Assembly (NCBI GenBank): GCA_902801625.1
Contig: CADCJI010000027.1
Location: 1-44,240, forward strand
Length of the DNA: 44,240 nucleotides
Direction: 5' to 3'
DNA from: an uncultured Bacteroidia bacterium
GTDB taxonomy: Bacteria; Bacteroidota; Bacteroidia; Bacteroidales; F082
Under the pieces are notes generated by a model. That model did no database searches. It was not told the DNA's origin and saw only the letters and a program-made list of their open reading frames with translations. Numbering within the stretch: the first letter of the stretch is position 1; each line of letters opens with the position of its first letter. Of this stretch, positions 1 through 8,415 are shown one piece after another. A program made the position numbers and the translations under genes.

Positions 1-486
1 CTCGACGTCGACCAGGAGAACCGCCGCCTCAGCCTCGGCCACAAGCAACTCGAAGAGAATCCTTGGGACGTGTTTGAAACCGTCTTCACCGTCGGTTCCT
101 TGCACCAAGGTACTGTCATCAGCGCTAACGACAAGGGCGCCGTGGTCAGCCTGCCTTACGGTGTGGAAGGCTTCTGCCCGAGCCGCTATATGAAGAAGGA
201 AGACGGCACTCCTGCCAAGGTGGACGACAGCCTCGAGTTCAAAGTCCTTGAATTCAACAAGGAAAGCAAGAAGATCATCCTCGCCCTGCCTAAGGTAGAA
301 GAGGAGAAGGAAGCTCCTGCCAAGACCACAGAGGAAAAGGCCGCTGAAAAGGCTGCCAAGCAAGCCAAGCGCACTGTGAAGGAAATCAATGACAACATTG
401 AGCACAGCACCCTCGGCGACCTCGAAGTCCTTGCCGGTCTGAAGGAAAACCTTGAGAAGCAAGAGAAAGCCCAGAAAGGCGAATAA
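1..486 (+). CDS. rpsA: 30S ribosomal protein S1, C-terminal part (5' truncated by window)
   Basis: The frame is open from base 1 and encodes about 161 residues before the stop at 484-486. It begins inside an S1 (OB-fold) RNA-binding repeat, with LGHKQLEENPW typical of Bacteroidetes S1. A further S1 repeat follows, containing SLHQGTVISANDKGAVVSL and YGVEGFCPSRY. The protein ends in a lysine/glutamate-rich low-complexity tail, common in S1 of this phylum. S1 binds mRNA on the small ribosomal subunit and is important for initiation in bacteria with weak Shine-Dalgarno usage. The N-terminal repeats lie outside the window. A GTG at 70 is internal and is not the start. A strong terminator follows directly. 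Confidence 0.93.
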   Translation, partial: LDVDQENRRLSLGHKQLEENPWDVFETVFTVGSLHQGTVISANDKGAVVSLPYGVEGFCPSRYMKKEDGTPAKVDDSLEFKVLEFNKESKKIILALPKVEEEKEAPAKTTEEKAAEKAAKQAKRTVKEINDNIEHSTLGDLEVLAGLKENLEKQEKAQKGE

Positions 487-511
487 TCGTTTCACTTGCT
501 GAAAAATGCCA

Positions 512-545
512 AACGGCCGCTCTCGGAGGAGGGCGGCCGTTTTTC
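512..545 (+). terminator. Rho-independent terminator of rpsA
   Basis: An 8-bp perfect stem, ACGGCCGC at 513-520 and GCGGCCGT at 533-540, encloses a 12-nt loop and is followed by a run of T. It sits 26 nt after the rpsA stop codon. Confidence 0.9.
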
Positions 546-623
546 AATTAATGCAATTCAGCTATTGAGAGTGAAAAATATGCAATTCTGGCAATTTAAT
601 TCTATTCGTGTTTATTCTTTGTA

Positions 624-631
624 TATCTTTG
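624..631 (+). promoter_or_regulatory. Candidate Bacteroidetes -7 box for the C25 protease gene
   Basis: TATCTTTG matches the TAnnTTTG consensus. It lies 34 nt upstream of the ATG at 666, so the leader would be short. No convincing TTTG -33 element is seen at the usual distance. Confidence 0.45.
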
Positions 632-665
632 TATGCTTAATTTGAAAAGTATAAATATCTGAATA

Positions 666-3600
666 ATGAAAAAAAACTTACTGATTCTTCTATCCATGAT
701 GCTCAGTTTGAGTGTCATGGCGCAGCAAAACATCCAACTGCGTTCAGTCGACAAAGCTGAATGTGTGAAAAGTGATTTGACAGGTCTTAAGGCCACGTTT
801 TCGTTTTCGGGTCTTGAGGCTAACGAGGTGACTACCGATCGCGGCGTTTTCTCCATGCTCTCCATGCCTAACACCGTCATCGGTGGTAACGAAGGCGACC
901 CTCAGATTCCTGTCGTGAACCAAATTATTGCCGTTCCATTTGGTGCTATGCCTAGCATCCGTGTGACCCATTATTCCGCAACGGATTACAACCTTGAGGA
1001 ATACGGAATACACAGGCTATCGCCTCGTCAACCTGAGGCATGGAAAGACCAAGAGTATCCATTCGTCTATAACGAAGCCGCCTATCAAACGCGAGGCCTC
1101 CGCTCTGATCCTATGGTTCAAGTGGGCGTAGAAGGCATTATGCGTGGTGTTCAAGTGGGGCAGATGAGCATTGAACCCGTCAGTTATGACCCTATCAACA
1201 ACAAAATTCGTGTGTTTAACGACATTGAGGTGGAGGTTAGTTTCGACGGTGCTGATATCCGCGCCACAGAGGATATGTTGATCAAGACTTACAGCCCTTA
1301 TTTCACTGGGTTTTATGACCAGCTGTTCAACGGCCGGGCAGTAAGGGGTGTTTATGAGGACCATCCCGACCTCTGGTCCGCTCCTGTGAAGATGCTGGTC
1401 ATTGCCAACCGCATGTTCGAGAATTGTATCCAGAATTGGGTGGCTTGGAAGACCTTGAAAGGTATCTATGTGGATGTGAACTATACCGACATCATCGGTA
1501 CTACTGCTGAGGAAATAAAGAGCTTCATCCAAGACAAGTACGCTGAGAATGCTCCTACCTTCCTGATGATTATGGGCGACCAAGCCCAAGTGGTGAATTC
1601 GGGCATTGGAACCAAGACGGGCTTCGTTACGGACCTTTACTACTCCAGCGTGGATGGAGACCAGTTCCCCGACATGCTCCACAGCCGTCTTTCTGCCGAG
1701 ACCGTCAATGAAATGACGGCCATGCTCAACAAAGGTATGGAATATGAACAATACACCATGCCCGACCCGAGCTATTTGAACAATGTGCTTTTTGTGGCTG
1801 GCTATGATAATACGGGGTGGGACGTTATCGTTGGTCGTCCTACGGTTTGGTATGCAACCAATTACTATTACAATGCCGAGCATGGCTTCACCAACATCAA
1901 TGAGTTTAGCCACGGCATCTTTGACGGCTGTTACGATTATCTGAATTCTGGTGTAGGCTTTGCCAACTATACGGCTCACGGCAGCGAGACAGCCTGGCTA
2001 GACCCGCAGTTTTCCGTTGACGATGTCAACAATCTGACCAACGAGCACAAGTATTTTCTGGCCATGGGCAACTGCTGCAGAACTGGAAACTGGGGCTATA
2101 ACGAATCCCCATGTTACGGTGAAGTGTTGACTCGTGCCGAGAACAAAGGCGCTTACGCTTATATAGGTTCCTGTCCTCCCACGACTTGGTATAATGACTA
2201 TTATTTTGGCGTGGGTGCCACGACCGTCAACACGAACCTCTCGACGGGTCAACTTGGTGTGATGCCGACCTTTGAACAGACCACCATGGGCAGTTATGAT
2301 GCTATTTGGAGAAACGATGCCTACAACACCGTTTGTTCCATTCTTTATGCAGGCAATCTTGCAGGTAATGCTGCTCGCGCTCTTGGATATAGCGTCCACT
2401 GCAACCCGCTTTATTATTGGGAAGGCTATCATGTGCTTGGCGATGGCTCCATCATGCCTTATCGTGTACAACCTACAGCCAACAACGTGAGCCACATGCA
2501 TGTCTTTCCTATAGGATGGGAGTCCTTTGAGGTGAATGCCGTTGCAGGGTCATATGTGGCTATTAGCGTGGATGGTGAGCTCATCGGTACCTCTCTTGTG
2601 GATGATTCGGGTAGGGCATACGTTCCCGTTACTCCGGTCCATACAAGTTGCAATGTCACCATTTGTGTGACCGCTCCACAGCGCATCCCTTATATTACCA
2701 CAATTCCATCTTCTATCGTTGAAGGACCTTATCTTTCGGTAGATAGCTTTACCCCAACCATTGCCCATGTTGGTGATGCCATTAATCTGAGCATCAATTT
2801 TAAGAACACGGGCACTGAGTCCACAACCGGCACAACTACTGTCACCTTGAGTTCGGCAACTTCCAACGTTATCATTGATGAGGAAACCAGTAGCTTTGTT
2901 GCTTTGGCTCCCGAAGTCACGACGACCGTGAGCGGTTTCCAGTTCCACATTGCTCAAGGTGTTGCCGATGGCACGGATGTGACCATTCATTATGCTGCAG
3001 TCAATGGCGACGATAGATGGGAAGGCAATATCGTTGTCACTGCCAACGAGGCCGTGTTGGCCTATCAGAGCATGAAATGGGATGGCAGTTTCGTCCCAGG
3101 CGAAACGATTACCTTAACCACCAAGTTCAAGAACAGAGGTCACTACCAAGCTACCAATGCTGTGGTCACGATGAGTTCTTCCAGCAACTACATCGACATC
3201 ACCAATCCTTCGGTCAATGTGGGTGTTATTGCTGTTGATGAAGAGGTGACTTGCCAGTTTACCGCCACCATTGCAGTTGATTGTCCTGAGGACGAACAAA
3301 TCCCTGTCAACTTCACCATGACGGCAGAAGGCGGTCTCGAAGTGCAAGGCAACGAGATGTTGAAGAATTCCTGTAAAGTCATTTTCGAACTCAGCGACTC
3401 CTACGGTGACGGATGGAATGGAAACAAGTTGATTGTCTCTTTTGATGACGGAAGCCAAGCCCAAGAGCTAACTATTGAAAAAGGTGGCGGTGCTTTCTAT
3501 GAATTGGAAATAGGCCACGGCGTTCATGTGACGTTGACCTGGCATTCGGCAAGTATGGCCAGTGAATGTTCGTTTGTCGTGAAATACGAAGGCGATATGT

Positions 3601-5720
3601 TGGTCTATCAATCGAGTGGCACCCCATCTTCTGGTGTCCTCTATGAGTTCGACTGCGACTGCGCCATGGTTTACCAGACCTTCTTCGTCACCGCTGTTCC
3701 CGATGATGACACGCACGGCACAGTCACAGGTAGCGGTGAGTTCCATTATGGGGCGAGTTGTACGGTGACAGCCACGCCTGCTTCGGGCTATCTCTTCACC
3801 AATTGGACTCAAAATGGCGAAGTAGTTTCCTATAGTGTTTCCTATTCCTTCGATGTGACCACCGATGTGGATTTGGTGGCCAATTTCGTTGAGGGAGTCG
3901 AGATTGGTGATGGGGGTGATGCGACGGATGAATACCTTCCGAGTAGAAGCCTTTACAAAAACACACTTTCCGAACAGATATACACCGTTGAGGAATTGGG
4001 TGGCGCCGGAGTCATCACCAGCATTGCCTTCTATAACGGTGGTACGGCTAAGACACGCCACTACGACTTCTACATGAAGGCCACATCGAAAAGTTCTTTC
4101 ACTGGAAACAGGGATTGGGAAACTATTTCCGCTTCCGACAAAGTGTTTAGTGGAGAAGTCACCATGGTGGCCAATGATTGGACAATCATTACATTGAATC
4201 CTGCATTCCTCTATGACGGTACGTCCAATGTGGTGCTTGTTGCTGACGACCATACGACTTCAACCAGTAGTGGTATGAAATGCCGTGTGTTTGATGCCCC
4301 AAGCCAGGCTATCCGCGTTTTTAGCGAAAGCACGAACTACGACCCGATGAATACTTTGAATTATTATGGAACAATTCTCAATGTGAAGAACCAAATCCGT
4401 ATCACCAAATCGGCTCCATCAACTGAGCCCATCACCATCACCGTGAGCGCCTATCCTGCCCAAGGAGGAACATTGACAGGAGGTGGTGTGTACAACTTCG
4501 GTGAGACTTGCACGGTCACGGCTACGGCCAACGAGGGTTATTATTTCATTGGTTGGACAGAAAACGATGAGGTAATCTCCAATGATTTGGAAATCAGCTT
4601 TGTGGCACTCAGCGACAGGACTCTTGTAGCCATGTTCGTTCAAGCCATCGAAATTGGTGAAGGCACCACGACCAATACCTATTTGCCAAGCTACAGCTAT
4701 TACAATTATACCTTGTCCCAGCAGATTTACACGGCTGAGGAAATAGGCACAGCGGGAACGATCAACAGCATAGCCTTCTACAACGAAGGAGGGGAGAGGA
4801 CCCGCACGTATGATTTGTACTTGGCTACGACAGAGAAGTCATCCTTCAGTGACAATATCGATTGGATTCCGATGGAGGCATCCAACAAGGTATTCAGTGG
4901 CAGTGTCACCATGGCTGCCAACGCTTGGACCTTCATCGTGTTTGATGCACCGTTCGAATATGATGGTACTTCCAACCTCGTTGTTGTGATTGACGACAAT
5001 TCAGGCAGATATGATGGTACGCCTTATATGGCTTGCTCGGTTTACAGCACAAGCACAAGCCAAGCCATTTATTCATACAACTCCGCCACCAACTATAACC
5101 CGTTGTCACCTCCGACCACTTCAGGTGCCACCAGCTGGAATCCGAATGCCAATGCTGTCTTGTCGGTGAAGAACCATATTCTTCTTGGCATTGAGACAGA
5201 GGCCGAACAAATCGTCGAACTGGCTGCAGGCGCAAATTGGTTCTCAACCAACCTTGACATCACTCTTGACCAACTCAAGAGTGCCATTGAAGCCGCTGTG
5301 GGGGCGAACGGCACTGCGACCATCAAGTCACAAAACAGTTCCATCTCATTCACCAACGGACAGTGGAGACCTGCCAACCTGGACTTCGACATTCGTGAGA
5401 TGTACCAGATTCTGGTCAGCGCTGATTGTGAACTCATGTTGTCAGGCATGCCCGTCAATCCGGCAGCCTATGAAATCACCATCTACAACGGTATCAACTG
5501 GATTGGATTCCTTCCGAGCGAGAGCATGTCTATTGACGAGGTCTTCTCTGGACTTAATCCAGAGGTGGGCGATGTCGTCAAGTCTTCGGAAGGCACTTCC
5601 ACCTTCAACGGCAACGGCTGGAGAGGGTCAGTTGATATCCTTGAGCCAGGACATGGTTACATTTATTATTCCAATGCAACGGACAACAAAGCTTTCACCT
5701 ATCCAACAAACTCAAAATAG
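666..5720 (+). CDS. Gingipain-like C25 family cysteine peptidase, large secreted multidomain protein
   Basis: This 1684-residue protein starts with a signal peptide (hydrophobic core at about 5-17, likely cleavage after VMA at 17-19). A propeptide-like region follows to about residue 230, then a C25 catalytic domain. His438 in YTAHGSE and Cys471 in GNCC are 33 residues apart, the same separation as the catalytic His/Cys pair I recall for gingipains. After the protease come Ig-like/CARDB-like regions (about 690-920). Next are two tandem copies of a module made of an InlB-type beta repeat plus a beta-sandwich (about 1005-1510). A final domain of about 170 residues has paired NWxxFxP and GHGYIYYS-like motifs. 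The expected role is extracellular or surface proteolysis. The canonical type IX secretion sorting domain is not recognisable at the C-terminus. It is flanked by terminators, so probably monocistronic. Confidence 0.85.
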   Translation: MKKNLLILLSMMLSLSVMAQQNIQLRSVDKAECVKSDLTGLKATFSFSGLEANEVTTDRGVFSMLSMPNTVIGGNEGDPQIPVVNQIIAVPFGAMPSIRVTHYSATDYNLEEYGIHRLSPRQPEAWKDQEYPFVYNEAAYQTRGLRSDPMVQVGVEGIMRGVQVGQMSIEPVSYDPINNKIRVFNDIEVEVSFDGADIRATEDMLIKTYSPYFTGFYDQLFNGRAVRGVYEDHPDLWSAPVKMLVIANRMFENCIQNWVAWKTLKGIYVDVNYTDIIGTTAEEIKSFIQDKYAENAPTFLMIMGDQAQVVNSGIGTKTGFVTDLYYSSVDGDQFPDMLHSRLSAETVNEMTAMLNKGMEYEQYTMPDPSYLNNVLFVAGYDNTGWDVIVGRPTVWYATNYYYNAEHGFTNINEFSHGIFDGCYDYLNSGVGFANYTAHGSETAWLDPQFSVDDVNNLTNEHKYFLAMGNCCRTGNWGYNESPCYGEVLTRAENKGAYAYIGSCPPTTWYNDYYFGVGATTVNTNLSTGQLGVMPTFEQTTMGSYDAIWRNDAYNTVCSILYAGNLAGNAARALGYSVHCNPLYYWEGYHVLGDGSIMPYRVQPTANNVSHMHVFPIGWESFEVNAVAGSYVAISVDGELIGTSLVDDSGRAYVPVTPVHTSCNVTICVTAPQRIPYITTIPSSIVEGPYLSVDSFTPTIAHVGDAINLSINFKNTGTESTTGTTTVTLSSATSNVIIDEETSSFVALAPEVTTTVSGFQFHIAQGVADGTDVTIHYAAVNGDDRWEGNIVVTANEAVLAYQSMKWDGSFVPGETITLTTKFKNRGHYQATNAVVTMSSSSNYIDITNPSVNVGVIAVDEEVTCQFTATIAVDCPEDEQIPVNFTMTAEGGLEVQGNEMLKNSCKVIFELSDSYGDGWNGNKLIVSFDDGSQAQELTIEKGGGAFYELEIGHGVHVTLTWHSASMASECSFVVKYEGDMLVYQSSGTPSSGVLYEFDCDCAMVYQTFFVTAVPDDDTHGTVTGSGEFHYGASCTVTATPASGYLFTNWTQNGEVVSYSVSYSFDVTTDVDLVANFVEGVEIGDGGDATDEYLPSRSLYKNTLSEQIYTVEELGGAGVITSIAFYNGGTAKTRHYDFYMKATSKSSFTGNRDWETISASDKVFSGEVTMVANDWTIITLNPAFLYDGTSNVVLVADDHTTSTSSGMKCRVFDAPSQAIRVFSESTNYDPMNTLNYYGTILNVKNQIRITKSAPSTEPITITVSAYPAQGGTLTGGGVYNFGETCTVTATANEGYYFIGWTENDEVISNDLEISFVALSDRTLVAMFVQAIEIGEGTTTNTYLPSYSYYNYTLSQQIYTAEEIGTAGTINSIAFYNEGGERTRTYDLYLATTEKSSFSDNIDWIPMEASNKVFSGSVTMAANAWTFIVFDAPFEYDGTSNLVVVIDDNSGRYDGTPYMACSVYSTSTSQAIYSYNSATNYNPLSPPTTSGATSWNPNANAVLSVKNHILLGIETEAEQIVELAAGANWFSTNLDITLDQLKSAIEAAVGANGTATIKSQNSSISFTNGQWRPANLDFDIREMYQILVSADCELMLSGMPVNPAAYEITIYNGINWIGFLPSESMSIDEVFSGLNPEVGDVVKSSEGTSTFNGNGWRGSVDILEPGHGYIYYSNATDNKAFTYPTNSK
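3682..5199 (+). repeat. Tandem duplication of a beta-repeat plus sandwich module within the C25 protease
   Basis: Two consecutive segments (about 3682-4420 and 4429-5199) encode homologous modules. Each begins with a GTVTGSGEF / GTLTGGGVYNFG-type InlB-like repeat containing CTVTAT and GY.F..WT. It continues with YLPS....TLS.QIYT.EE, SIAFYN, KSSF..N.DW, KVFSG.VTM and YDGTSN. This is protein-level similarity with divergent DNA, so the duplication is old. Confidence 0.8.
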
Positions 5721-5742
5721 TCTGTGTCACCATAAAAACGCT

Positions 5743-5773
5743 AAAACGGCCATCTCATCGAGGTGGCCGTTTT
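5743..5773. terminator. Bidirectional terminator between convergent genes
   Basis: A 10-bp perfect stem, AAAACGGCCA at 5743-5752 and TGGCCGTTTT at 5764-5773, has an 11-nt loop. The A-tract on the left arm and T-tract on the right arm suit termination from both directions. It lies between the C25 protease (+) and the iron-sulfur protein gene (-). Confidence 0.82.
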
Positions 5774-5795
5774 GTATGAATGATGTCAAAATAGG

Positions 5796-7175
5796 TTACT
5801 TCTTCTTCACATAGTCATTCATCTTAGCCTTGCCCCAAATTACCTCCATGATCTTGAGAGATTCTTGTACATCCATGTTGCCACGGGCTTCAAGGTTGCG
5901 TTGGATGAAGACGCAGTCGGTGAGTTCGGCGTTGTCGCAGACGATGTCGCGAGCTAAGGCATCGCAGGTGGGCGCGCCACAGATGCCGCAATCGGTCTGG
6001 GGCAAACGGGCGCGGTATTCATCAATTTTCTTCATCTTCTCCAAGGCAACGGCGATGTTGTCGTCAAGGACGAGCATGGAACGCGGCTTGATTTCACCGA
6101 CCTTCATGTGGCGCATCAAGTAGTTGCGCTCTTCCTCCAATTCGTGGTCTTTGGTCTGTTCGCCTTTGCGCTCGCGGTCGGCGATCTTGCGGGCGCGACC
6201 AAACACGCGTTCGCAGATGAGGAAACGATTGTCGCAGGTCAGGATGCCACCGGGACAGCTTTGGTCGCAGGCACGCAATTCGAGGAAGTCGACATCTTCA
6301 ATCTCTTCGTTTTCGACTTTTTCCAAAAACTCGATGACATTATGGATTTCATCAATGGAGTAGGAGTGGTGGGCATCTGAGAGACGACGCTCGCCATTGG
6401 TCAATGAAGTCAGTACGCCATCGGCGGAGAGTTGCGAAACGGGCAGTTTCTGTTCCTTGTAGCCATGGCCTTGTTTCTTGATTTCGTGATAGACACGGTT
6501 GTAGAGCGAGTCCATGTTGATGACGCCATCAACCAACGACTTTTCTTCGCCTACAGGGTTTTTCACGGCTGCAATCTTGGCCGCGCAAGGGGTGATGTAG
6601 AAAATGCCGATTTGGTCATCCTTTAATTCCATTTCCTCCTTGATTTTGCGGCGGATGTACATGGCCGTGATGTCGATGGGTGCCCGCAATGGGATGAGGT
6701 TTTCCGTGAGACCGGGGAATTTCACCTGAATCAGGCGCACGATGGCCGGACAGAAAGTCGAAATCAGCGGCTTGATGTCGGGATTTTCAACGGCATATTT
6801 CTTTTTGGCCGCTGTATATACGGGTATGGACGACTCCGCCTCGATGATGCGGGTGAATCCCAAATCCTTGAGGATGCCATAGATGCGCGACACGGTGATT
6901 TCGTTCGGGAACTGGCCCATGAAGACTGCTGGAACGAGGGCTACACGAATGGGGAAGTTGAAGATGTCCTCGAAGTCGTCTTGTTCAATGTAGATGGAAC
7001 GAGTGGGGCATACCTTGAAACAGTTGCCGCAGTCGACACAACGGTCGGGCATTAGGACGGCTTTTCCGTCGCGCACGCGCAAAGCCTCAGTCGGGCAGAT
7101 CTTCATGCAGCGCGAGCAACCTATGCAGGTGTCTTCATCTATCTTTAGGGCGTGGAAGAACGGGGTCTTTTCCAT
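5796..7175 (-). CDS. [FeFe]-hydrogenase-like iron-sulfur protein with C-terminal 4Fe-4S domain
   Basis: The chosen start is the ATG at 7175 (MEKTPFFHALKIDEDTC), because the 28 codons upstream look like read-through of AT-rich leader. The 459-residue product has two [4Fe-4S] ferredoxin motifs (C17..C27 and C46..C56). A hydrogenase large-subunit fold follows with degenerate H-cluster motifs: STFCPA (C142) instead of TSCCP, ITPCAAK (C197), and RACDQSCPGG (C303, C307). It ends with an RnfB/HydS-type 4Fe-4S domain, DCGICGAPTC plus C421. It is the last gene of a leftward operon behind an RsbW-like ATPase and a DRTGG protein. Comparable proteins sit beside [FeFe] hydrogenase operons in Thermotoga and clostridia. 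The altered motifs argue against robust H2 turnover, so a sensory or electron-transfer role is inferred. Confidence 0.82.
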   Translation of the reverse strand: MEKTPFFHALKIDEDTCIGCSRCMKICPTEALRVRDGKAVLMPDRCVDCGNCFKVCPTRSIYIEQDDFEDIFNFPIRVALVPAVFMGQFPNEITVSRIYGILKDLGFTRIIEAESSIPVYTAAKKKYAVENPDIKPLISTFCPAIVRLIQVKFPGLTENLIPLRAPIDITAMYIRRKIKEEMELKDDQIGIFYITPCAAKIAAVKNPVGEEKSLVDGVINMDSLYNRVYHEIKKQGHGYKEQKLPVSQLSADGVLTSLTNGERRLSDAHHSYSIDEIHNVIEFLEKVENEEIEDVDFLELRACDQSCPGGILTCDNRFLICERVFGRARKIADRERKGEQTKDHELEEERNYLMRHMKVGEIKPRSMLVLDDNIAVALEKMKKIDEYRARLPQTDCGICGAPTCDALARDIVCDNAELTDCVFIQRNLEARGNMDVQESLKIMEVIWGKAKMNDYVKKK

Positions 7176-7346
7176 ATCGTTGAATTGTTGTTTGTTGAAT
7201 CGTTCAATTGTTTGTGTGATACACTTCGTGTAGAAATCATACAAAAATCTGTTTTTCAAAATCTTACAAAATCATTGGTGGTTGAAATTTGATTTTTGAT
7301 TGATTTTAATACTGATTTTTGGTAGATTTCTTTGCGAAGCAAATCC

Positions 7347-7769
7347 CTATGTAAAGTTTACCTCCATTTCAACCGTCGTTCCTACACCCACGTTAGAGGT
7401 CACATTCAATTTGTCGACATTCTTTTGGATGTTGGGCAGACCCATGCCTGCGCCGAAGCCCATGTTGCGCACCTCAGGCGAGGCGGTGGAGTTGCCTTCC
7501 TGCATGGCCCAGTCGATGTCGGGGATGCCGGGACCTTTGTCTTCCACCTTCAGAATAATCTTGTCGGGTTCGATGTCGGCATAAATCATGCCGCCGTAGG
7601 CATGAGCGATGGCGTTCACTTCAGCCTCGTAGAGGGCAACGACTACCCGCTTGACAATCTGAGGGCTGACATTGAGCTGCTTCAATGTCTTCTTGATGGC
7701 GCTCGATGCGGCTCCCGCATTCACGAAGTCCGCTTCATATACTTGGTATTCTAAGTGCATGGCGTTCAA
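7347..7769 (-). CDS. RsbW-like anti-sigma/serine kinase-type ATP-binding protein
   Basis: This 140-residue protein is a single HATPase_c (GHKL) domain. The N box is EAEVNAIAHAY (Asn52), the G1 box DKGPGIPD (77-84), and the G2 box GFGAGMGLP (104-112). The short length and lack of sensor or His-phosphoacceptor domains match RsbW/SpoIIAB-type serine kinases. An alternative start is Met4 (7760). It sits between a DRTGG gene (13 nt upstream) and the hydrogenase-like iron-sulfur gene, so it is expected to work with the hydrogenase regulatory set. The partner sigma factor or STAS protein is not in the window. The 171 bp between it and the next gene hold AT-rich, TTGTTGAAT-type simple sequence only. 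Confidence 0.83.
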   Translation of the reverse strand: MNAMHLEYQVYEADFVNAGAASSAIKKTLKQLNVSPQIVKRVVVALYEAEVNAIAHAYGGMIYADIEPDKIILKVEDKGPGIPDIDWAMQEGNSTASPEVRNMGFGAGMGLPNIQKNVDKLNVTSNVGVGTTVEMEVNFT

Positions 7770-7782
7770 TTTTGGTTAGACA

Positions 7783-8127
7783 TCAGAAAATGGGTAGCAT
7801 GCCCGCCTTGAAGAGCAGTCCGCAGGCCTTGAACATGGAGAAGTCGCTTTCCATGACTACCATGCCTTCGTCCTCGGCTTCCTCAATCATCTCCTCGGTG
7901 GCTTTCTTGCGCCTCACCAGGACGATGATGTCGAGGTTGCCCATCTCGCAGGTACGGATGGTCTGCATATTGCATAATCCCGTCAGAATCACGGGGTTGT
8001 AGTCGCCGAGGGTGAGCACGTCGCTCATCAGGTCGGAGGCGAAGGCGGTTTCGTGATCTTCGTCCAAACGGTCTTCGCCGCAACGCACCTTGGCGTTCAA
8101 TAGTTCAGATATTTCTCTGAGTTTCAT
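7783..8127 (-). CDS. DRTGG domain protein (first copy)
   Basis: The 114-residue protein aligns along its length with the DRTGG protein at 10859-11194. Shared features are the N-terminal MKLREISELLNAKV / MKVKELVEKLNLKV, the SDLMSDVL / SDLLSDVM core, and a hydrophobic IIVLVRRKK / CIILVKNL strand. It also has a C-terminal S.F..F.A.GLLF segment. DRTGG domains are associated with CBS and PTA proteins and probably bind a small ligand; stand-alone versions recur next to [FeFe] hydrogenase genes. It is the first gene of its leftward operon. The function is not established. Confidence 0.8.
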   Translation of the reverse strand: MKLREISELLNAKVRCGEDRLDEDHETAFASDLMSDVLTLGDYNPVILTGLCNMQTIRTCEMGNLDIIVLVRRKKATEEMIEEAEDEGMVVMESDFSMFKACGLLFKAGMLPIF

Positions 8128-8198
8128 TTTATTGTTGATTGTTGTATTGTTTAATCGTTTAATTGACTACGTCGAATCTTTGATTTGTTGTTTTGTTG

Positions 8199-8285
8199 AC
8201 TCGGGACTTCGGAACGCGGGACGTAGGACTTTTTGTCGCTTTGCGTCATCGCGAGGAACGAAGCGATCCAGAGTGTTGCTGATGT
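8199..8285. repeat. Intergenic dispersed-repeat fragments (gggacttcgg and gcgaggaacgaagcga types)
   Basis: Two repeat-like pieces lie in the 288-bp gap 8128-8415. The first, at about 8203-8227 (cgggacttcggaacgcggga), resembles the reverse complement of the frdA-frdB intergenic sequence at 22153-22213. The second, near 8245-8275, has the cgcgaggaacgaagcgatcc core, which I recognise as a widespread bacterial intergenic repeat type. They fall within the leader of the DRTGG operon, beside the rhuM insertion point. Confidence 0.55.
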
Positions 8286-8294
8286 TTAATTGCA

Positions 8295-8302
8295 CAAAAA
8301 TA
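8295..8302 (-). promoter_or_regulatory. Candidate -7 box for the DRTGG/RsbW-like operon
   Basis: On the minus strand this reads TATTTTTG, matching TAnnTTTG. Transcription would begin near 8288 and give a leader of about 160 nt containing repeat sequences. No clear -33 element. Confidence 0.4.
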
Positions 8303-8357
8303 AATCATTTTTGAATATGTATACGGAAATTTATGGGAAAAAACTCACAAACATTCT

Positions 8358-8385
8358 TGCTTTTTCGAATTCTTTGTAAATTTGC
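8358..8385 (+). promoter_or_regulatory. Candidate promoter of the rhuM-family gene
   Basis: TAAATTTG at 8378-8385 is a perfect TAnnTTTG -7 box. TTG at 8358-8360 is 17 nt upstream and can serve as the -33 element. The ATG at 8416 follows 30 nt after the box. Confidence 0.6.
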
Positions 8386-8415
8386 AGAGGTAACAACCAT
8401 AATCTTTTACATTCT

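Noticed and set aside
1017-1979. Long antisense frames over the C25 protease and similar large genes
   Set aside because: They mirror codon-biased genes on the other strand, with no promoters and no recognisable domains.
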